Positions 11,897 to 23,034 of a stretch of DNA of 64,000 bases are shown piece by piece. The DNA comes from Watersipora subatra (taxonomy: Eukaryota > Bryozoa > Gymnolaemata > Cheilostomatida > Watersiporidae), in the NCBI RefSeq assembly GCF_963576615.1, contig NC_088708.1, positions 5,208,001 through 5,272,000 of the forward strand, read 5' to 3'. Position numbers and translations under genes: made by a program. Within the stretch, counting starts at the first letter, position 1. Each line of letters opens with the position of its first letter. The notes beneath the pieces are model-generated. The model worked only from the letters and a program-made list of their open reading frames with translations. It made no database searches and was not told the origin of the DNA.

Positions 11897-12030
11897 TAGT
11901 AAATATACTTTGCTTGATAAAATAATAATAAATATTTGTTGCTTGATATAATAATAAATATATTTTGTTTAATAATATAATAATGATAAATGTATTTTGC
12001 CTAATTATATAATAGTGTATTTGCTTTCAA
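11897..12030. repeat. AT-rich degenerate tandem repeat
   Basis: About four imperfect units of roughly 30-40 bp, each beginning like AAATATxTTTTGCTTGAT and ending in a run of AATAAT. It sits between the two convergent Harbinger genes. Confidence 0.6.
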
Positions 12031-12075
12031 AATTCTTGTGACATTAAAATTACATACAATATACAACAACAGAGT

Positions 12076-13720
12076 TTATTGCGTTCTGCATACATGGGCA
12101 TCTTGCCGTTCCACGGCCCCATGTCCAGTGAAGTAGGATTTGAAGTGATTTCTGATGTCTGTGGCATCTTGACTATAGCTACAGTTTGTTTGTATGTGGT
12201 TATAAGCAGGTGTCTCGATTCGCCAGATACCTTCTACGATTTCTCCTCCAGGTGCTATGGAGTCGGCAAACCCTGGTGGGCTGTATGGGTTTATGTTCTG
12301 CTCTCTCATAAGATTGTGGAGAACACAAGTGGCTAGAATAATTTTCTTCGCATTATCTGGTGACATGACTAGAGTATTATCCCTCAAACATCTCCATCTA
12401 AAAATTTCAAGTAAATCTTAAACCGCGGATAATGAAAATGTCGCATAGTGCCTAATAGAAAGAAATTTTGTGCACATGGTGTTTCAAGTAGTAAAGTTGA
12501 TTGCAGATTTGTGTATTGAGAACACTAACCTAGAAGTCATTATGCCAAAAGCATTTTTACGGTCCTCCTTGCCCTGCTTAGATGATAATTGTAAAATTTT
12601 TTTTGTCATGGCTGTCTAGCACTCTCCCAGAGAATGGACGCATTAACCATGGTTTAAGAGGGAATGCCTCATCTCCTACCATCACAAATGGTAATGGCTG
12701 AGAAGTTCCTGAAATAAATACTAAATCATCAAATGACTCCTATTGTACATGCCACTCTGGGAAATTGAGGATATCATCAAATGCCGATGAATATTAAGTG
12801 ATATTTCAGCACTTTGTGGAAATATTTGAAAACAAGAAATTTGTGATTTAACAAAATTGTTAATTACCTGGCAAGTTTGTTGGGGGTGGTATATTGAGCT
12901 GGCCAGACTCCATTACAGCGTTAATTTAATGAAGACTGGTTTAAAGTCCCACCATCTGAAAATCGTCCGGCAGTAAACATATGTGAATATGTACTTCAAC
13001 ATCAACATATGTGAATCGGTACTTGGCATCACACAATGCCATAGGTACAGCACTAAAATAATTGAAAAGATATTTGCCATGTGACAAGTAATGTGTTAGT
13101 TTACAAGCAGATTGCTAAGACCCAACACTTGGTTTCAAATGGCAACATGGTTATATGTTGTGACATACTTCACAGGTTGGCTCATCACTAATAAAAAAAT
13201 TGCAACTCTAGAAAAGAAATGTGTGGAGAGAAGGTGAGGGAGAGGGGAAATAAGAAAAAACAATCCTATAAGAAATGCTTTTCAAACATCTTGTTACCTA
13301 AAAATCCTCTTGTAATTAAAATACATTGAGCCGTTGTTTTGTGGTGTTTGAATTTGGCAATGCTTTCCATCTAGATTTCCCAAACAATTGGGAAAATTCC
13401 ATGATTGCTCATATCTGTAATACGAATAAAATCAACTGTCAATTCATTGTTGAGACATTATGTTACATGATGCATAAATTGATGTGAACAACTGAAGTAT
13501 TTAAGATAACAATTAGTGTTTCCTCATACATGATAATTTAGCAGGTACAAAATAGCACTTTTGTAAACAACGTTTTTTTTATTTAACTGAGAGAAAATGA
13601 ACAATTATTGATAATATCTTACCCTTTGGCGATATCGAGCCAGGTATCCTCAGTAGATAGAGTTGCCAGATAAGTAGGACGCAAGCGATCCCAAATAGCA
13701 TCACAAATGGTTTAAATTAT
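12076..13720 (-). pseudogene. PIF/Harbinger transposase, multi-exon, decayed
   Basis: Minus-strand blocks in order: 13720-13620 (AIWDRLRPTYLATLSTEDTW), 13425-13310 ([20 protein letters not shown], holding the first catalytic Asp in LDGKH), 13070-12880 (ALCDAKYRFTYVDV, then SGQLNIPPPTNLP), 12715-12530 (VGDEAFPLKPW-type segment in shifted frames, then KNAFGIM), and 12387-12076 (KIILATCVLHNLMRE, ending NHFKSYFTGHG). The order and motifs match the DDE_Tnp_4 family. The interruptions between blocks look like introns, but stops and shifts inside blocks show it is no longer intact. The final block is an open frame of 103 residues. Terminal inverted repeats and the 3-bp TWA-type target duplication were not identified. 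Confidence 0.8.
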
Positions 13721-13749
13721 TCCTTTCACTCTGATCTTTGAGTTTTTAA

Positions 13750-14290
13750 TGGCAGAGGTTCAATTCATTTAAAGAAGTAGTCAATAATAACTAGATCCGA
13801 GTCACCACCAAAAGTGAATACATCTGTGCCTATAACTTCTCACGGTTAGTATAGCACTATTGTGAATAGAAGATTAACAAAACTGTATTTGGAAATCAAA
13901 AGTTATTAAAAGTTAGCGACAATAATCAAAGTATAACCTACAGCATGTGCAATCCAACATGGGTCATTTTGTACCCTAAAACCTATTTTCGCTCAAAATG
14001 GACATATAGAGCTGAAATTTTGCACTGTTTGGAAGCTAGGTACTTATTAACCACCCAAAAAATCATTGTTTGATGCAGTAGTTTTCGAGATGTGGCCATC
14101 AATAAAATTTTTCAGAGGTCTACCATTCAGATTTTGTGAATCAGCTGCTACACCAAAAGGCTTGTTCTTGGTGTCAAATTGAAGCTCAGAATGTGCTTCT
14201 AAAAGTGGTAGGAACAGAATTTTGATATCGATTACAAAACAAATTTTTGAGCAAAAAATAATCATACCGATCGATATGACAACACCGTGA
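13750..14290. other. No gene recognised
   Basis: A short minus-strand open frame at 14047-14295 has no motif I know. No repeat shared with other parts of the window was seen. Confidence 0.4.
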
Positions 14291-14328
14291 CCCATGAATT
14301 ACAGAATAACAACAAAGGTACTGATTTC

Positions 14329-15530
14329 AGGCATGCAAGCAAACAACTGCGAAAGAAAACATTACTGATTCTCTCTTCAACTTCTGCTCTTCTTTATGCT
14401 ACTGTTTCCGTTGCTCAGTCATTCTGCGACGTGCTGTTGACCTACTTCGGCAGAGAGTTGGAAAGTTTCTCAACTCTTTCAAGAGAATGTTCCCAACCAA
14501 CTGCAAGAGAAAGTCAACCTTGCCAATCCTATCTTCAACTGCTGCTCTTGTTTGTAGTTGCTGTTGACTTCAGCAGTTGGCCAATTCTCTACTCAACCTT
14601 TTCAACAGTATGAAACCAAGCAACTGTGAAAGAAAGTAAACCTTACCGATTCCCTCGTCAACTTCTGCTCTTTATGCCGCTGTCTCTGTTGCTCAGTAGT
14701 TCTGCGACATGCTGTTGACCTACTTCGGCAGATTCATGGAAATAATCTCAACTCTTTCAAGAGATTGTTCCTAACCAACTGCAAAAGAAAGTCAACCTTG
14801 CTGATGCTATCTTCAACTTCAGCTCTTTATGCCACTGTCTCTGTTGCTCAGTAGTTGTGCGACATGCTGTTGACTTACTTCAGCAGTTCCGTCAATTCTA
14901 TACTCAACCTTTTCAAGAGTATAAAACCAAGCGACTGCGGAAGAAAGTAAACCTTACCGACTACCTCTTCAACTTCTGTTCTTTATGTCGCTGTCTCTGT
15001 TGCTCAGTAGTTCTACGACGTGCTGTTGACCTACTTCGACAGATTCATGGAAATAATCTCAACTCTTTCAAGAGATTGTTCCTAACCAACTGCAAAAGAA
15101 AGTCAACCTTACCGATGCAAAAGAAAAAAGCCGATGACCGAGAGGAGGAAGTAAACCGTACCATGATGTTGACTTATTCTGTCTTTACTGATGCTCCTTC
15201 TCTTCAACCTCTGCTCATCTTGCATGCAACTATTTCTTCTTACCTACAACGAAACCAAAATATGTTTGCACTCTAAATACTTCAATCTTACTACTATTGA
15301 ATACTACTATTTATAATACTCTAACTAGCACTTCACCATACCTCTGAATTGGGCACCAAATTTTCTGGCCGCATAGGCTACCCCTTCTTTATGTCGCTGT
15401 CTTTGTTGCTCAGTAGTTCTGCGACGTACTTTTGATTTCCTTTGGCTGCTACTGAGGATTTTTCTCTTCAGTTTCTGCCCATCTTTGGCTTTATCATGCA
15501 GCAATGACTTCTCACCTACAAGCAAACTAA
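14329..15530. repeat. ~155-bp tandem array derived from a transposase tail
   Basis: Units share a block such as CTTTATGCCGCTGTCTCTGT followed by TGCTCAGTAGTTCTGCGAC. These blocks start near 14393, 14670, 14825, 14980 and 15387, so adjacent units are about 155 bp apart and alternating units give a ~300-bp higher-order period. On the minus strand the block encodes RRTTEQQRQRHKE, exactly the basic tail next to the Mutator-like transposase that begins at 15532. The last units (15185-15310 and 15455-15580) also duplicate the DNA joining that tail to the main transposase block. Plus-strand frames here, including the 139-residue one at 14857-15276, are by-products of the array. Confidence 0.75.
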
Positions 15531-16821
15531 ATTACTTTTGTACCCTAAATACTTCAGTCCTACCACTATTGAAGACCATCACAGCCATCGTTGCACTCAC
15601 TGTCACTGCACGCTTACCACGGCACTGGGTCTTCGGGCAACGTTGCCAGATTTTCCCATTCAAGCATTCATTCGCATTCTGCGTACCCACATTTGCACAC
15701 CGCTCTGACAATCTCTCGTACACAGACAGGATCATACTCAACATAGCATTCGGTAAGTCAGGTTTCGAAGGCGACTTGCTGGGATTCTTATACCAACACC
15801 AGCTATCAGAAGGGCAATAATCATGCTGCGGGTGCGAATCATCAGACGTGATGTGATACGGCGCGGCCATAATTTCTCTTTTCATTCCATCAATGTTACC
15901 CGGATTCCGACTGACGGCACTGCGATAATAAGACTGCAAAGAGATCATCAAGTTTTCTGTAACCTTGCCTTTCCCGGAAACAAGCGTCGCTGATTTACTA
16001 TATGAATCTGAGTTTTTTCAAATGAGTCGTCAAACGCTTATCAGCATGATTTATGCACTTCTTGACGCTGACATTACCATACACAGACTACACACCGCAT
16101 CTTACGCTGCACTGTCACCATCACCAAGATAAGCAGTATATCGTAAAGGCCCTATTGTAGATCTCTGCCAGATGATCTTTGCTGCTTCTTTCTCCATAGC
16201 ACTGCTCGAGCCATCATGGTTCTTCTTGCAAGCATCTTGGTGTTTCTTCCAGAATTCGTAATCACTCGCATCCTTCTTCGGTTCTTTCTCATATACCTGG
16301 CAGTAGTTTGACATATCTTCAAAGTCTACAACATATCCAGTAAGAACATATATAGCAACAAATACACCATTGCATGAAGTATGTCCACGCTTCTGCCATG
16401 TACCGTCGTAACTTACAGCTATATCTACAGTATCTACATCAGTGCTACGTCCATCAAGCTTTAGATACTCTGCCTTCACAATATTCCTAATGATTCTAAA
16501 ATGCTCCTCTAAAGTTGTAGAACATGCAGTAGCTAACTTACCTAACTTAGCGAAGTCTGAATTACTCGTAATAGGCAGTGGTAAATTAAAATCCGAAATA
16601 AAGCTACGTGCCTGTTCATAACTTACCCCATTACTCTTACAAGAATACACAAACCTATTATTGATATCATAAGCCTTACCATTTACCACACTCGGGGATG
16701 TGTGCTGCACCATAACTATGGTCTTACAATCATTACAAACTACTTCAAATAAACTAGACATACCAAATACCCTATCAGTCTCAACTAACCCTACATTAGT
16801 TACACTTTTGCCGTGTACCAT
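15325..16821 (-). pseudogene. Mutator-like transposase (invertebrate MULE type), frameshifted
   Basis: The N-terminal block (16821-16102, 239 residues) contains DIAVSYDGTWQKRGHTSCNG, FVAIYVLTGYVVDFEDMSNY and RYTAYLGDGDSAA. The catalytic-type aspartates are seen in SYDGTWQ and GDGDS. After that block the frame breaks: a displaced piece (KKCINHADKRLTTHLKKLRF, about 16060-16010) and then 15951-15532 follow, with CPSDSWCWYK and CLNGKIWQRCPKTQ, the conserved C-terminal signature of this family. A basic tail (KVRRRTTEQQRQRHKEG) lies at 15525-15325 in another frame, possibly joined by a very short intron. At least two frame disruptions make it non-functional. The family is common in cnidarian, mollusc and arthropod genomes. 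Confidence 0.8.
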
Positions 16822-16824
16822 TGT

Positions 16825-16990
16825 AAAGAATGTCTATATCTACTGTCTCAGCATCGGTGCTTTGTTCAAGCCTCATATATTCTTCCTTTACAACACTTCT
16901 AATGATTTTATGATAGTTGACCTATTCAATCTAGTGTTAAGATTTTCTGCACTGCATTTACTACTCCACCAACACAAGACTCACTGCAAA
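16825..16990 (-). pseudogene. Second, partial Mutator-like copy joined upstream
   Basis: This minus-strand stretch encodes residues equivalent to the IIRNIVKAEYLKLDG-to-YDGTWQ part of the downstream transposase, in the form STIIKS, VKEEYMRLEQSTDAETVDID and YNGTRQ. The DNA parallels 16400-16520. It ends where the first copy begins, so two related copies are fused head to tail near 16822. Confidence 0.6.
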
Positions 16991-16994
16991 GAGT

Positions 16995-17640
16995 ATATAC
17001 ATATACATGTAGCTACCTAATTAGTGGTTCTGATGTTGCACAATATGTTGAGCAAAATATGTTGAAGACAAAAAAGCTCAGCATTGTCTTAGCAAATGTT
17101 CAACATTTTGGAAACCAGTTGTCATCCATTAGTCAGTAGAAGTTGTCTAGAGAGAACTGTTTGTTCCAACTGAGTCACTCGGCGTCACATTGCAGCTCCA
17201 TGAGCTCTAGCAGGTGAGGACTGCAATAATAAGTTTTCACGAGATCTTGCTTGTTTTCAGAAAGTCACATAAGTGATGAAATAACAGGATGAAGTTAATC
17301 TCTAAGACGTCAATTTTGCACGACTCAGTACCACTCGTCACAGCTCTGGCCTTACAAGACTAAATAATCTGTTTGGCTCAGTTAAATATGTTTTTTTACA
17401 GTATGCGGGTTATAGCCTTGTTTAAAGGAAGTTAGTTTGATATTATTTAATTTTGAGAAATTGCCATGAATCCTAAAATGAGTGGCTAACCCTAATCCAC
17501 CAATTATACTCATCCATGGATGGATGTTTCCGCCTATTTTATATAACAGGTCTCTGTAACTAACCATACAGCGAATTACATATTTAGCGATTGACGGTGT
17601 AACATCTATATTATTCACTCTATTCAGTTTTTGTACATAG
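16995..17640. other. No feature recognised
   Basis: No coding motif. The minus-strand frame at 17382-17780 crosses the retrotransposon LTR boundary and is not a real gene. Confidence 0.45.
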
Positions 17641-17720
17641 TATGTTTTAACATACTGTACCTCAGATATTGAGGACTCCTTTTTCTCTCTTATTGTAAGT
17701 TTTACTGATCGGAATTTTCG
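17630..17720. repeat. Older repeat interrupted by the LTR retrotransposon (left half)
   Basis: TACTGTACCTCAGATATTGA with its downstream sequence resembles 45335-45410. The continuation of that sequence (TTTTTCCTAAATA and beyond, 45405-45500) resembles 20969-21060 on the other side of the LTR element. The two flanks together therefore look like one older repeat split by the insertion. Confidence 0.5.
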
Positions 17721-17836
17721 TGAGGAACAAGATGACGTGCGTGCAGATCGTGTACTGTATTCAGTTAGACTGACTGCCAATTTAGCACAGCAGTGTCGTC
17801 AAAACAATTCATGCGTAACAGCAATTATGAACCACA
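17721..17836 (-). repeat. 3' LTR of the Ty3-like element
   Basis: Matches 20844-20960 with scattered substitutions and a 1-bp indel near the U5 end (TGAGGAACAAG versus TGTAGCAACAAG, plus strand). On the minus strand it starts TGTGGTTCATAATT. The short purine run GGAGGCA just before it on the minus strand is the likely polypurine tract. Confidence 0.75.
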
Positions 17837-18118
17837 TGCCTCCATGGTCTATAAGATCACAAAATGAAATGTTGAAACACAAAATGCAAATGTGTGTACG
17901 TACACTATACTGAGCAAGGATGATTGTCAAGATTATAGACTAAATTATACTATATACAAAGCACTTGACAGCCAATTCTTTGCAGCAAAGTTTATGAAAC
18001 GTAAAATTCAGCCAGCCAACGTGGTGGCCGCCGATTCCGTACATGTGCTAACAGAGCACTGTCACATTCATTTTCCACACCCTCGTCGCTACTACTGTTC
18101 CTTTCATTACTATCATCG

Positions 18119-18860
18119 CTAGATATAGTATAGCGCAAGTATATTGTCATCGCTATCTATTTCGTCTGCATGACAATCGAGGGAAACCTCAACAGGAGCA
18201 TTATTGACCATGCCCACTGGATGAGCGTGGGACCTCTGCCGAGCAGGCCGAATATCTGCAATATGACATGGAGTTCCATCAACTTCGACGGCAACATTAG
18301 ACAAAATACCAGTAACCGTGCCCTCCTGCCAGGTAGCTGTGCATTTCGCATTGACTGGTTTTACATAGACAGTGTCATTCACCTGGTACGTATTGGCCGA
18401 GCAGTCATTCCCTGTAACATTGTCTACGGTTATGCCTGGTAGACGAGTTGCGTAACCATACAGCAAGCTCGCTGGTACGCTTCCCTCTTTGTTCGGTGTA
18501 TTGTTGTACAGAACAGCATATCCTCTAAACTTCGACCAGTACGCATAGCCATTCGTTTAATAGTCCTGTGATTACGCTCTATTAATCCTTTCCCCGAGGC
18601 ACGGTAAGCACAAATGAATATGTGGGTCATGTTCCATTTCTGCAGGAATGAAGCCATGTGAGCACTCCTAAAACACGGCCCATTATCTGACAGCGGCTCT
18701 GCTGGTGCACCCCTCTCCAAATATACGTGCTAACTGCGCCGATACAACTTCGGCTGTTTCATTGCTTAACTTTGCCCACATTGCAAAACGACTAGGGCCA
18801 GTCTATCAAGGTCAGGTACGGAACGTTCTTGTAATGAGGGATATCAGCTGCTAGCCTGTG
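18119..18860 (-). pseudogene. Integrase core and C-terminus of the Ty3-like element
   Basis: Downstream of the RT frame, a broken segment (TGPSRFAMWAKLSNETAEVV) holds the first part of the integrase core. The frame 18720-18430 has the second and third acidic regions (PLSDNGPCFRSAHM; GKGLIERNHRTIKRMAMR). The overlapping frame 18466-18119 encodes the C-terminal tail (VNDTVYVKP and DGTPCHIADIRPAR, an SH3-like fold by family). Frame changes near 18725 and 18450 break the protein. Confidence 0.75.
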
Positions 18861-18877
18861 CCATATTTCGGAGACTT

Positions 18878-20128
18878 CTAGAGTGCTCTTTTCCCACTTA
18901 AGGGAGCGGGATCATTCCGGCGGCACGTTAAACATTGTTTCACTACTCTCTCTACAGTTTCAAATGATGCTTCAGTGCCCGGCTTGCGTTTGGCTAAATA
19001 AAATGTCCTTGCCACACCAAGATGATGTACATTATGTATTTGCTGCACAACATTCTCAGACTCTACATTTCGTTCTACAGCTACACTCACATATGGCATG
19101 TCACGTGCTAGCCATTTCTCCACCCTAGTCAGCTGATCAGCACAATTGTTGACAGACCTTACCATATTTATATCCACAGTGAGGCCATACTCGTCAACTA
19201 ATTGTGTGATCAACCCTAACCGCCTTCTGAAAATCATTTCACTATGACCAGTGACCTTTGGCCTATGTGTGGTCAACACAGCAGAGTTAACCCATGCTTG
19301 CACTGTCGCCGAGTCTGTATATACATGCATATGCCGCGCATTCCATTTGATAGCTAAATTAATGCCTTTTAACACCACATCCATCGCTGCTACATTAATA
19401 TGCGAGCCATCATCCGCCTGTCTTAACCACGATGCATCCTCTACAATCTGTCCACCAATTTCGATGCAAACTCCTATTGCAATGCTACTTGCATCACACC
19501 AAACATTTCCCTCATTTGTCTGCTCCACGCTCCAACTTCCTTTTACTGGGTCATGTACTGCAACCTTCTTTAATGTTCTACGCAGCATATTTACGATTTT
19601 CTTTGGCAACTTTTTGTCCCAATCAGTGTCACTAGCAAGTTGCTTCATATACCCACAGGCAACCCTTAGCCAGCCAACAATGGGATAATGTCCAATGAGT
19701 TTTCCGCATACTGAAAATAGCTCTCTCTTAGTCACGTTATCACTCAACGTTAGTAGCCTACCATCCCGTTGCCAAACATGTGCACCGTTAGACTCGGTCG
19801 CTCTCAGCCCTAGCACTCGCGCATCAGTCAGTTTTACAGGTTCTTTGGTTACTAAACCGTACTTGAGCAAGTGCCCCTTCACTAGCTTCACTGCCACAAC
19901 ACTTTCATTCACAATAATGTCATTTACATAATGGTCCGTGCCCAGCTTAATCTGCTCATCAAGTGACAACATTTCATCTAAGATTTTAGTCATGTTTTTT
20001 GGTGCAACGTTCAATCCAAAAGCCATACGAGTCATGACATACAACTCACCATGGTATTTGACTGCTTGAAACTTCTGCAGGACTTGTTTCACATGCAGTT
20101 GGAGGTATGCCTTTTTTAAATCCAACAC
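18878..20128 (-). pseudogene. RT, RNase H and integrase N-terminus of the Ty3-like element
   Basis: A 416-residue frame. It starts inside RT at motif A (LDLKKAYLQLHV), followed by RMAFGLNVAPK and the motif C region TDHYVNDIIVNE, where the usual Y-x-D-D reads YVND, so one catalytic aspartate is lost. RNase H follows (VWCDASSIAIGVCIE; INVAAMDVVLKG; VYTDSATVQAWVN; NNCADQLTRVEKW). The end holds the integrase zinc-binding region (HNVHHLGVARTFYLAKRK, then CLTCRRNDPAP). RT palm and fingers upstream of motif A are missing. Despite the open frame, the polymerase cannot be active. Confidence 0.85.
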
Positions 20129-20820
20129 GCTTGCGTTTTCTTATATGTTGGGGAGACATCCGGCACTGACGACGCTCCAACACCGGCGTTTCCCTCTCCC
20201 GTGGTTGCTGCTTACACAAACGGGAAATATGTCCAAACTGGCCACGGTTCCAACACTTCACTAGCCATGCTGATTTCTTTCCTCTAAATGAGTTAACCTG
20301 ACCAGCAGCACATAGCATGACTACTTGTAGTGTTGTTTGTTGGCAACATCATTCGTGCACGGGTCACCAACTCAGTGAGCTCCAGCTTTTCTACTGAACT
20401 GATTGACTTTAGTTGTGTAGATACCTGTCCTGGCAATCCAGCCATGAACGCACATTTTAGTATGGGATCAGCATTTTCTTGGCCAGTGAGAGCAACCAGA
20501 CGTCGCCGATCAGCTAAGTAAACGTCCACCGTTTCTCCTTCTGATAGTGTCCTTACTCGCAACTGTTCGTAAACGCCCAAGTTGTTGACATTAAACGCTG
20601 TCAACGTCTCCTTAATTAGCTTGTAGTCTGCTTTCACTTCCTCATATAACTGTTTGTACACAGCAAATGCAGGCCCTGCCAGAAACAATGGCATGAATGC
20701 TGATAAATCGTCGATCTTTTGCAATTTAGCAACCAACTCTAACTTATCACACCAGTCACTAAAGTCATCAGAGTTGTTGTCCTCATAGCAGCGTACTAAG
20801 TCAGATAACTTCACAGCCAT
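20046..20820 (-). pseudogene. Gag of the Ty3-like element, fused into RT by deletion
   Basis: The frame from 20820 to 20293 (175 residues, MAVKLSDLVRCYEDNNSDDF) is a retrotransposon Gag with a capsid-like helical body (FSDWCDKLELVAKLQ; LFLAGPAFAVYKQL; GLPGQVSTQLKS). In the overlapping frame (20318-20046) comes a zinc knuckle, VKCWNRGQFGHISRLC, in which the second cysteine is replaced by arginine. About 40 residues later the DNA is already inside RT. Gag probably forms the particle shell; this one would be compromised in RNA binding. Confidence 0.75.
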
Positions 20821-20843
20821 TGCTAAAAATGGCCAAAATAGCT

Positions 20844-20960
20844 TGTAGCAACAAGATCACATGCGTGCAGATCATGTACTGTATTCAGTTCGACTGACTG
20901 CCAATTAAGCACAGCAGTGACGTCAAAACAATTCATGCGTAACAGTAATTATGAACCACA
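20844..20960 (-). repeat. 5' LTR of the Ty3-like element
   Basis: Paired with 17721-17836. On the minus strand it runs from TGTGGTTC to GCTACA, 23 bases before the Gag start codon at 20820. That leaves very little room for a primer-binding site. Confidence 0.75.
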
Positions 20961-21062
20961 ACACGGAGATTTTTTCCTAAATATAAGCATTAAGAGTTTT
21001 TCATCTAAGAAACCAAATCTCAATTTCTTTCATCGAGTCAGGAAGCTCTCCCAGAGCCGAAC
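20961..21062. repeat. Older repeat interrupted by the LTR retrotransposon (right half)
   Basis: TTTTTTCCTAAATATAAG and AAATCTCAATTTCTTTCATC resemble 45405-45500 in order. The left half is 17630-17720. Confidence 0.45.
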
Positions 21063-21070
21063 CAAAATAT

Positions 21071-21260
21071 TTCAACTAGAAATTCCCCTCTCATACAGCC
21101 CACGACCAAAGTGCTAATGAGAAAAAGAAAGGGTACTGCTGGTTGTTGAAAAAGTAGTTGTCATCAGGAATTAACAGAGTAGCCCTATAGCGTAAATGAG
21201 AGTTGTTCAAGATGATATAGAATAAATTTGAGGGAGCATGACTCCAATAATATGCAACTA
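21071..21260. repeat. Dispersed repeat family E, copy 1
   Basis: Starts ACTAGAAATTCCCCTCTCAT and runs through AGAAAGGGTACTGCTGG to AATAAATTTGAGGGAGCA. Close relatives begin at 51459 and 62538. No coding content. Confidence 0.75.
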
Positions 21261-21690
21261 GCAATTAATTTTGGAGGTAAATTTGGATTGAAACTAGTTA
21301 TATGAGTGATTGGTTAATTGTTTTGATATTGCAGTTGTATTTGGTAGTGTAATATAAATAGATATATAAAGATGAAAAAGCTCTATTTTAGAAGTGTAAG
21401 TATAGAAAAATGTTAGGAATGTTTTGAATGGAAAGCATATGGGGTATGTAAAGTTGTATATAAAGTAATAGCATTGGAATAATGGTATATGATATAGAAT
21501 AATGTTGTAAATAGATTTATATGCAGGCCCTATATAAGTATATGTAAAGTATTTTGTATACGAACTAGTAACAAAGGAAACATAATAATGGAAATATAGA
21601 AAAGGAGACATGTAAAGTGTTTAGAAAAAGTTCATATAGAAAATAATAGAAATAGTTTTGTTAGATAAGTGCGGTGTTCTGTTAAAGGTC
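21260..21690. other. AT-rich spacer, no feature recognised
   Basis: Simple AT-rich DNA next to the 3' end of the Helitron. I could not identify a CTRR end or terminal hairpin that would fix the Helitron boundary. Confidence 0.4.
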
Positions 21691-21740
21691 GCATAGGCTA
21701 GTCTCCTCTCTTTTACGCCTTAGGATTTGGTCATTGATAG

Positions 21741-23034
21741 CTAATCGAGTGATGCGCTCCCTAGCACAATTGTTAACAAGTCATTAATGTTTCGAACTCG
21801 AGAGAGAGCAACAAACGATATTCCAGCGGTCATTTCGTGGTGGCCTATATCAATGACAGCCATAGCCATAGTAAGACCTTGACTTTTTTGTATTGTCAAA
21901 CCCCATGCTAGATCGAGAGGAATGCCTGCGCACTTGTCCAAGTATGCTTGGTAGTTATAACTGGGAAACTGTTGGGGTGTTCACAAAAAAATGTTGGACC
22001 AGTATAATCTAGAAATATGCAGACAACGAAAGCAGGTAATGCGGTGGGCCTTGATTTGCACAGGATATGACACGCAAGACAGTACCAATTGAACCATTGA
22101 CTAATCCCTTCTCAATCCAAAGATTTGCTCTAAGCATAACTCGTGAACCGACTGATACACTGCGTTGAAGACCGCATGCAAAATTAGAAGATGCCAAGTG
22201 AGCATTGCGGCCAGCGTGTTTTGAGTTAATCTGAGCAATGGGATTGTCAAGTAGCATAAGTTTGTTTGAGTTTTAGTCGCGGACCAATTCACATGTTAGA
22301 AATAAACGAGTAACAGTATCAAAGACGGGGTCATGATCAGCAATGCCAGGAAATTGGCGCGACAGGAGTTCATAGTCTTGCTCGGTCGACTCTTCATCAC
22401 GGCATCTTAGTAATATATCGTGGAAGATTAGATCGTTTGCTTGACGCATACTTTGGGCTAAGAAGAACGCACTATCAAAGGTTTGGTAAGCTGAGTTGTC
22501 ATGCAAACAAACAGCACTCCTGATGTTGGGTTGAAAAATTCTGGCATCTAAAACAGGCAGAAGATGACCAAGATCGCCAAACACGATTATGGAGCAGCCA
22601 CCATAAAAATGGTCAGAATTTTCAGGGAAGGCTTTTTGCAAACGTTTATCAATTGCATTTATCAGACGGCAGCCAATCATTGAAAGTTCGTCAATTTTGA
22701 TGTATTTAATTTGCAGACATTTAGCTTGAAGAATTTGTAAAGCAAAGCCATTTAGCTGCCGAATGTCAGTAGGTTTAGCAAAGTGTAGGAAAGAATGAAT
22801 GGTCCAACCAGACATGTTTAATGCTCCAACACCATTAGGAGCCAAAAGTTTGCAACGTTGACTGGATAGTTGATGCGATGCTCGAATTAGGAAGCTTTTG
22901 CTTGTTCCAGCGGAACCAAGGGCAAGTGCTCTGAGGGGAGGAGAATTGGGAAGTTGGGAATGGTTGTCTATGCGGTCATAGACATGCCTTTGCTCATTGT
23001 TAAGTTGGGCATTACCAACAAGGGGTATTTCCAT
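21741..23034 (-). pseudogene. Helitron PIF1-type helicase
   Basis: The main frame 23034-22273 (253 residues) has Walker A as LGSAGTSKSFLI (the usual GTGKS glycine is serine), Walker B as IKIDELSMIG, and GDLGHLLPV in place of GDFxQLPPV. The frames 22257-22009 (VSVGSRVMLRANLWIEKGLV, then NGSIGT) and 21941-21741 (LDLAWGLTIQKSQGLTMAMA, then FVALSRVRNIND) supply motifs IV-VI. In living Helitrons this domain unwinds DNA behind Rep. Frame breaks at about 22260 and 21960 and altered ATPase residues mark a pseudogene. Confidence 0.85.

Larger units (their letters stand above)
17721..20960 (-). mobile_element. Ty3-like LTR retrotransposon, internally deleted, ~3.24 kb
   Basis: Two direct repeats of 116 and 117 bp (17721-17836 and 20844-20960), both TG...CA on the minus strand, enclose a Gag, RT, RNase H and integrase set in minus orientation. 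The element is short because Gag's zinc knuckle runs almost directly into the middle of RT: the protease and N-terminal RT are missing. No convincing target duplication is seen (TTTCG on the left, ACACG on the right). The family is related by its motifs to the Ty3-type elements seen in nematodes and cnidarians. Confidence 0.8.

Noticed and set aside
14857..15276. 139-codon plus-strand frame
   Set aside because: It is a by-product of the 155-bp tandem array, whose coding sense is the minus-strand transposase tail.
17382..17780. 132-codon minus-strand frame
   Set aside because: It crosses the LTR boundary of the Ty3-like element and its flanking repeat, so it is chance coding.
18883..19931. 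Plus-strand frames opposite the Ty3-like pol
   Set aside because: They are antisense shadows of a clear RT/RNase H/integrase frame.
21294..21611. 105-codon frame rich in Tyr and Phe
   Set aside because: Composition follows from the AT-rich base content; no motif or repeat support.
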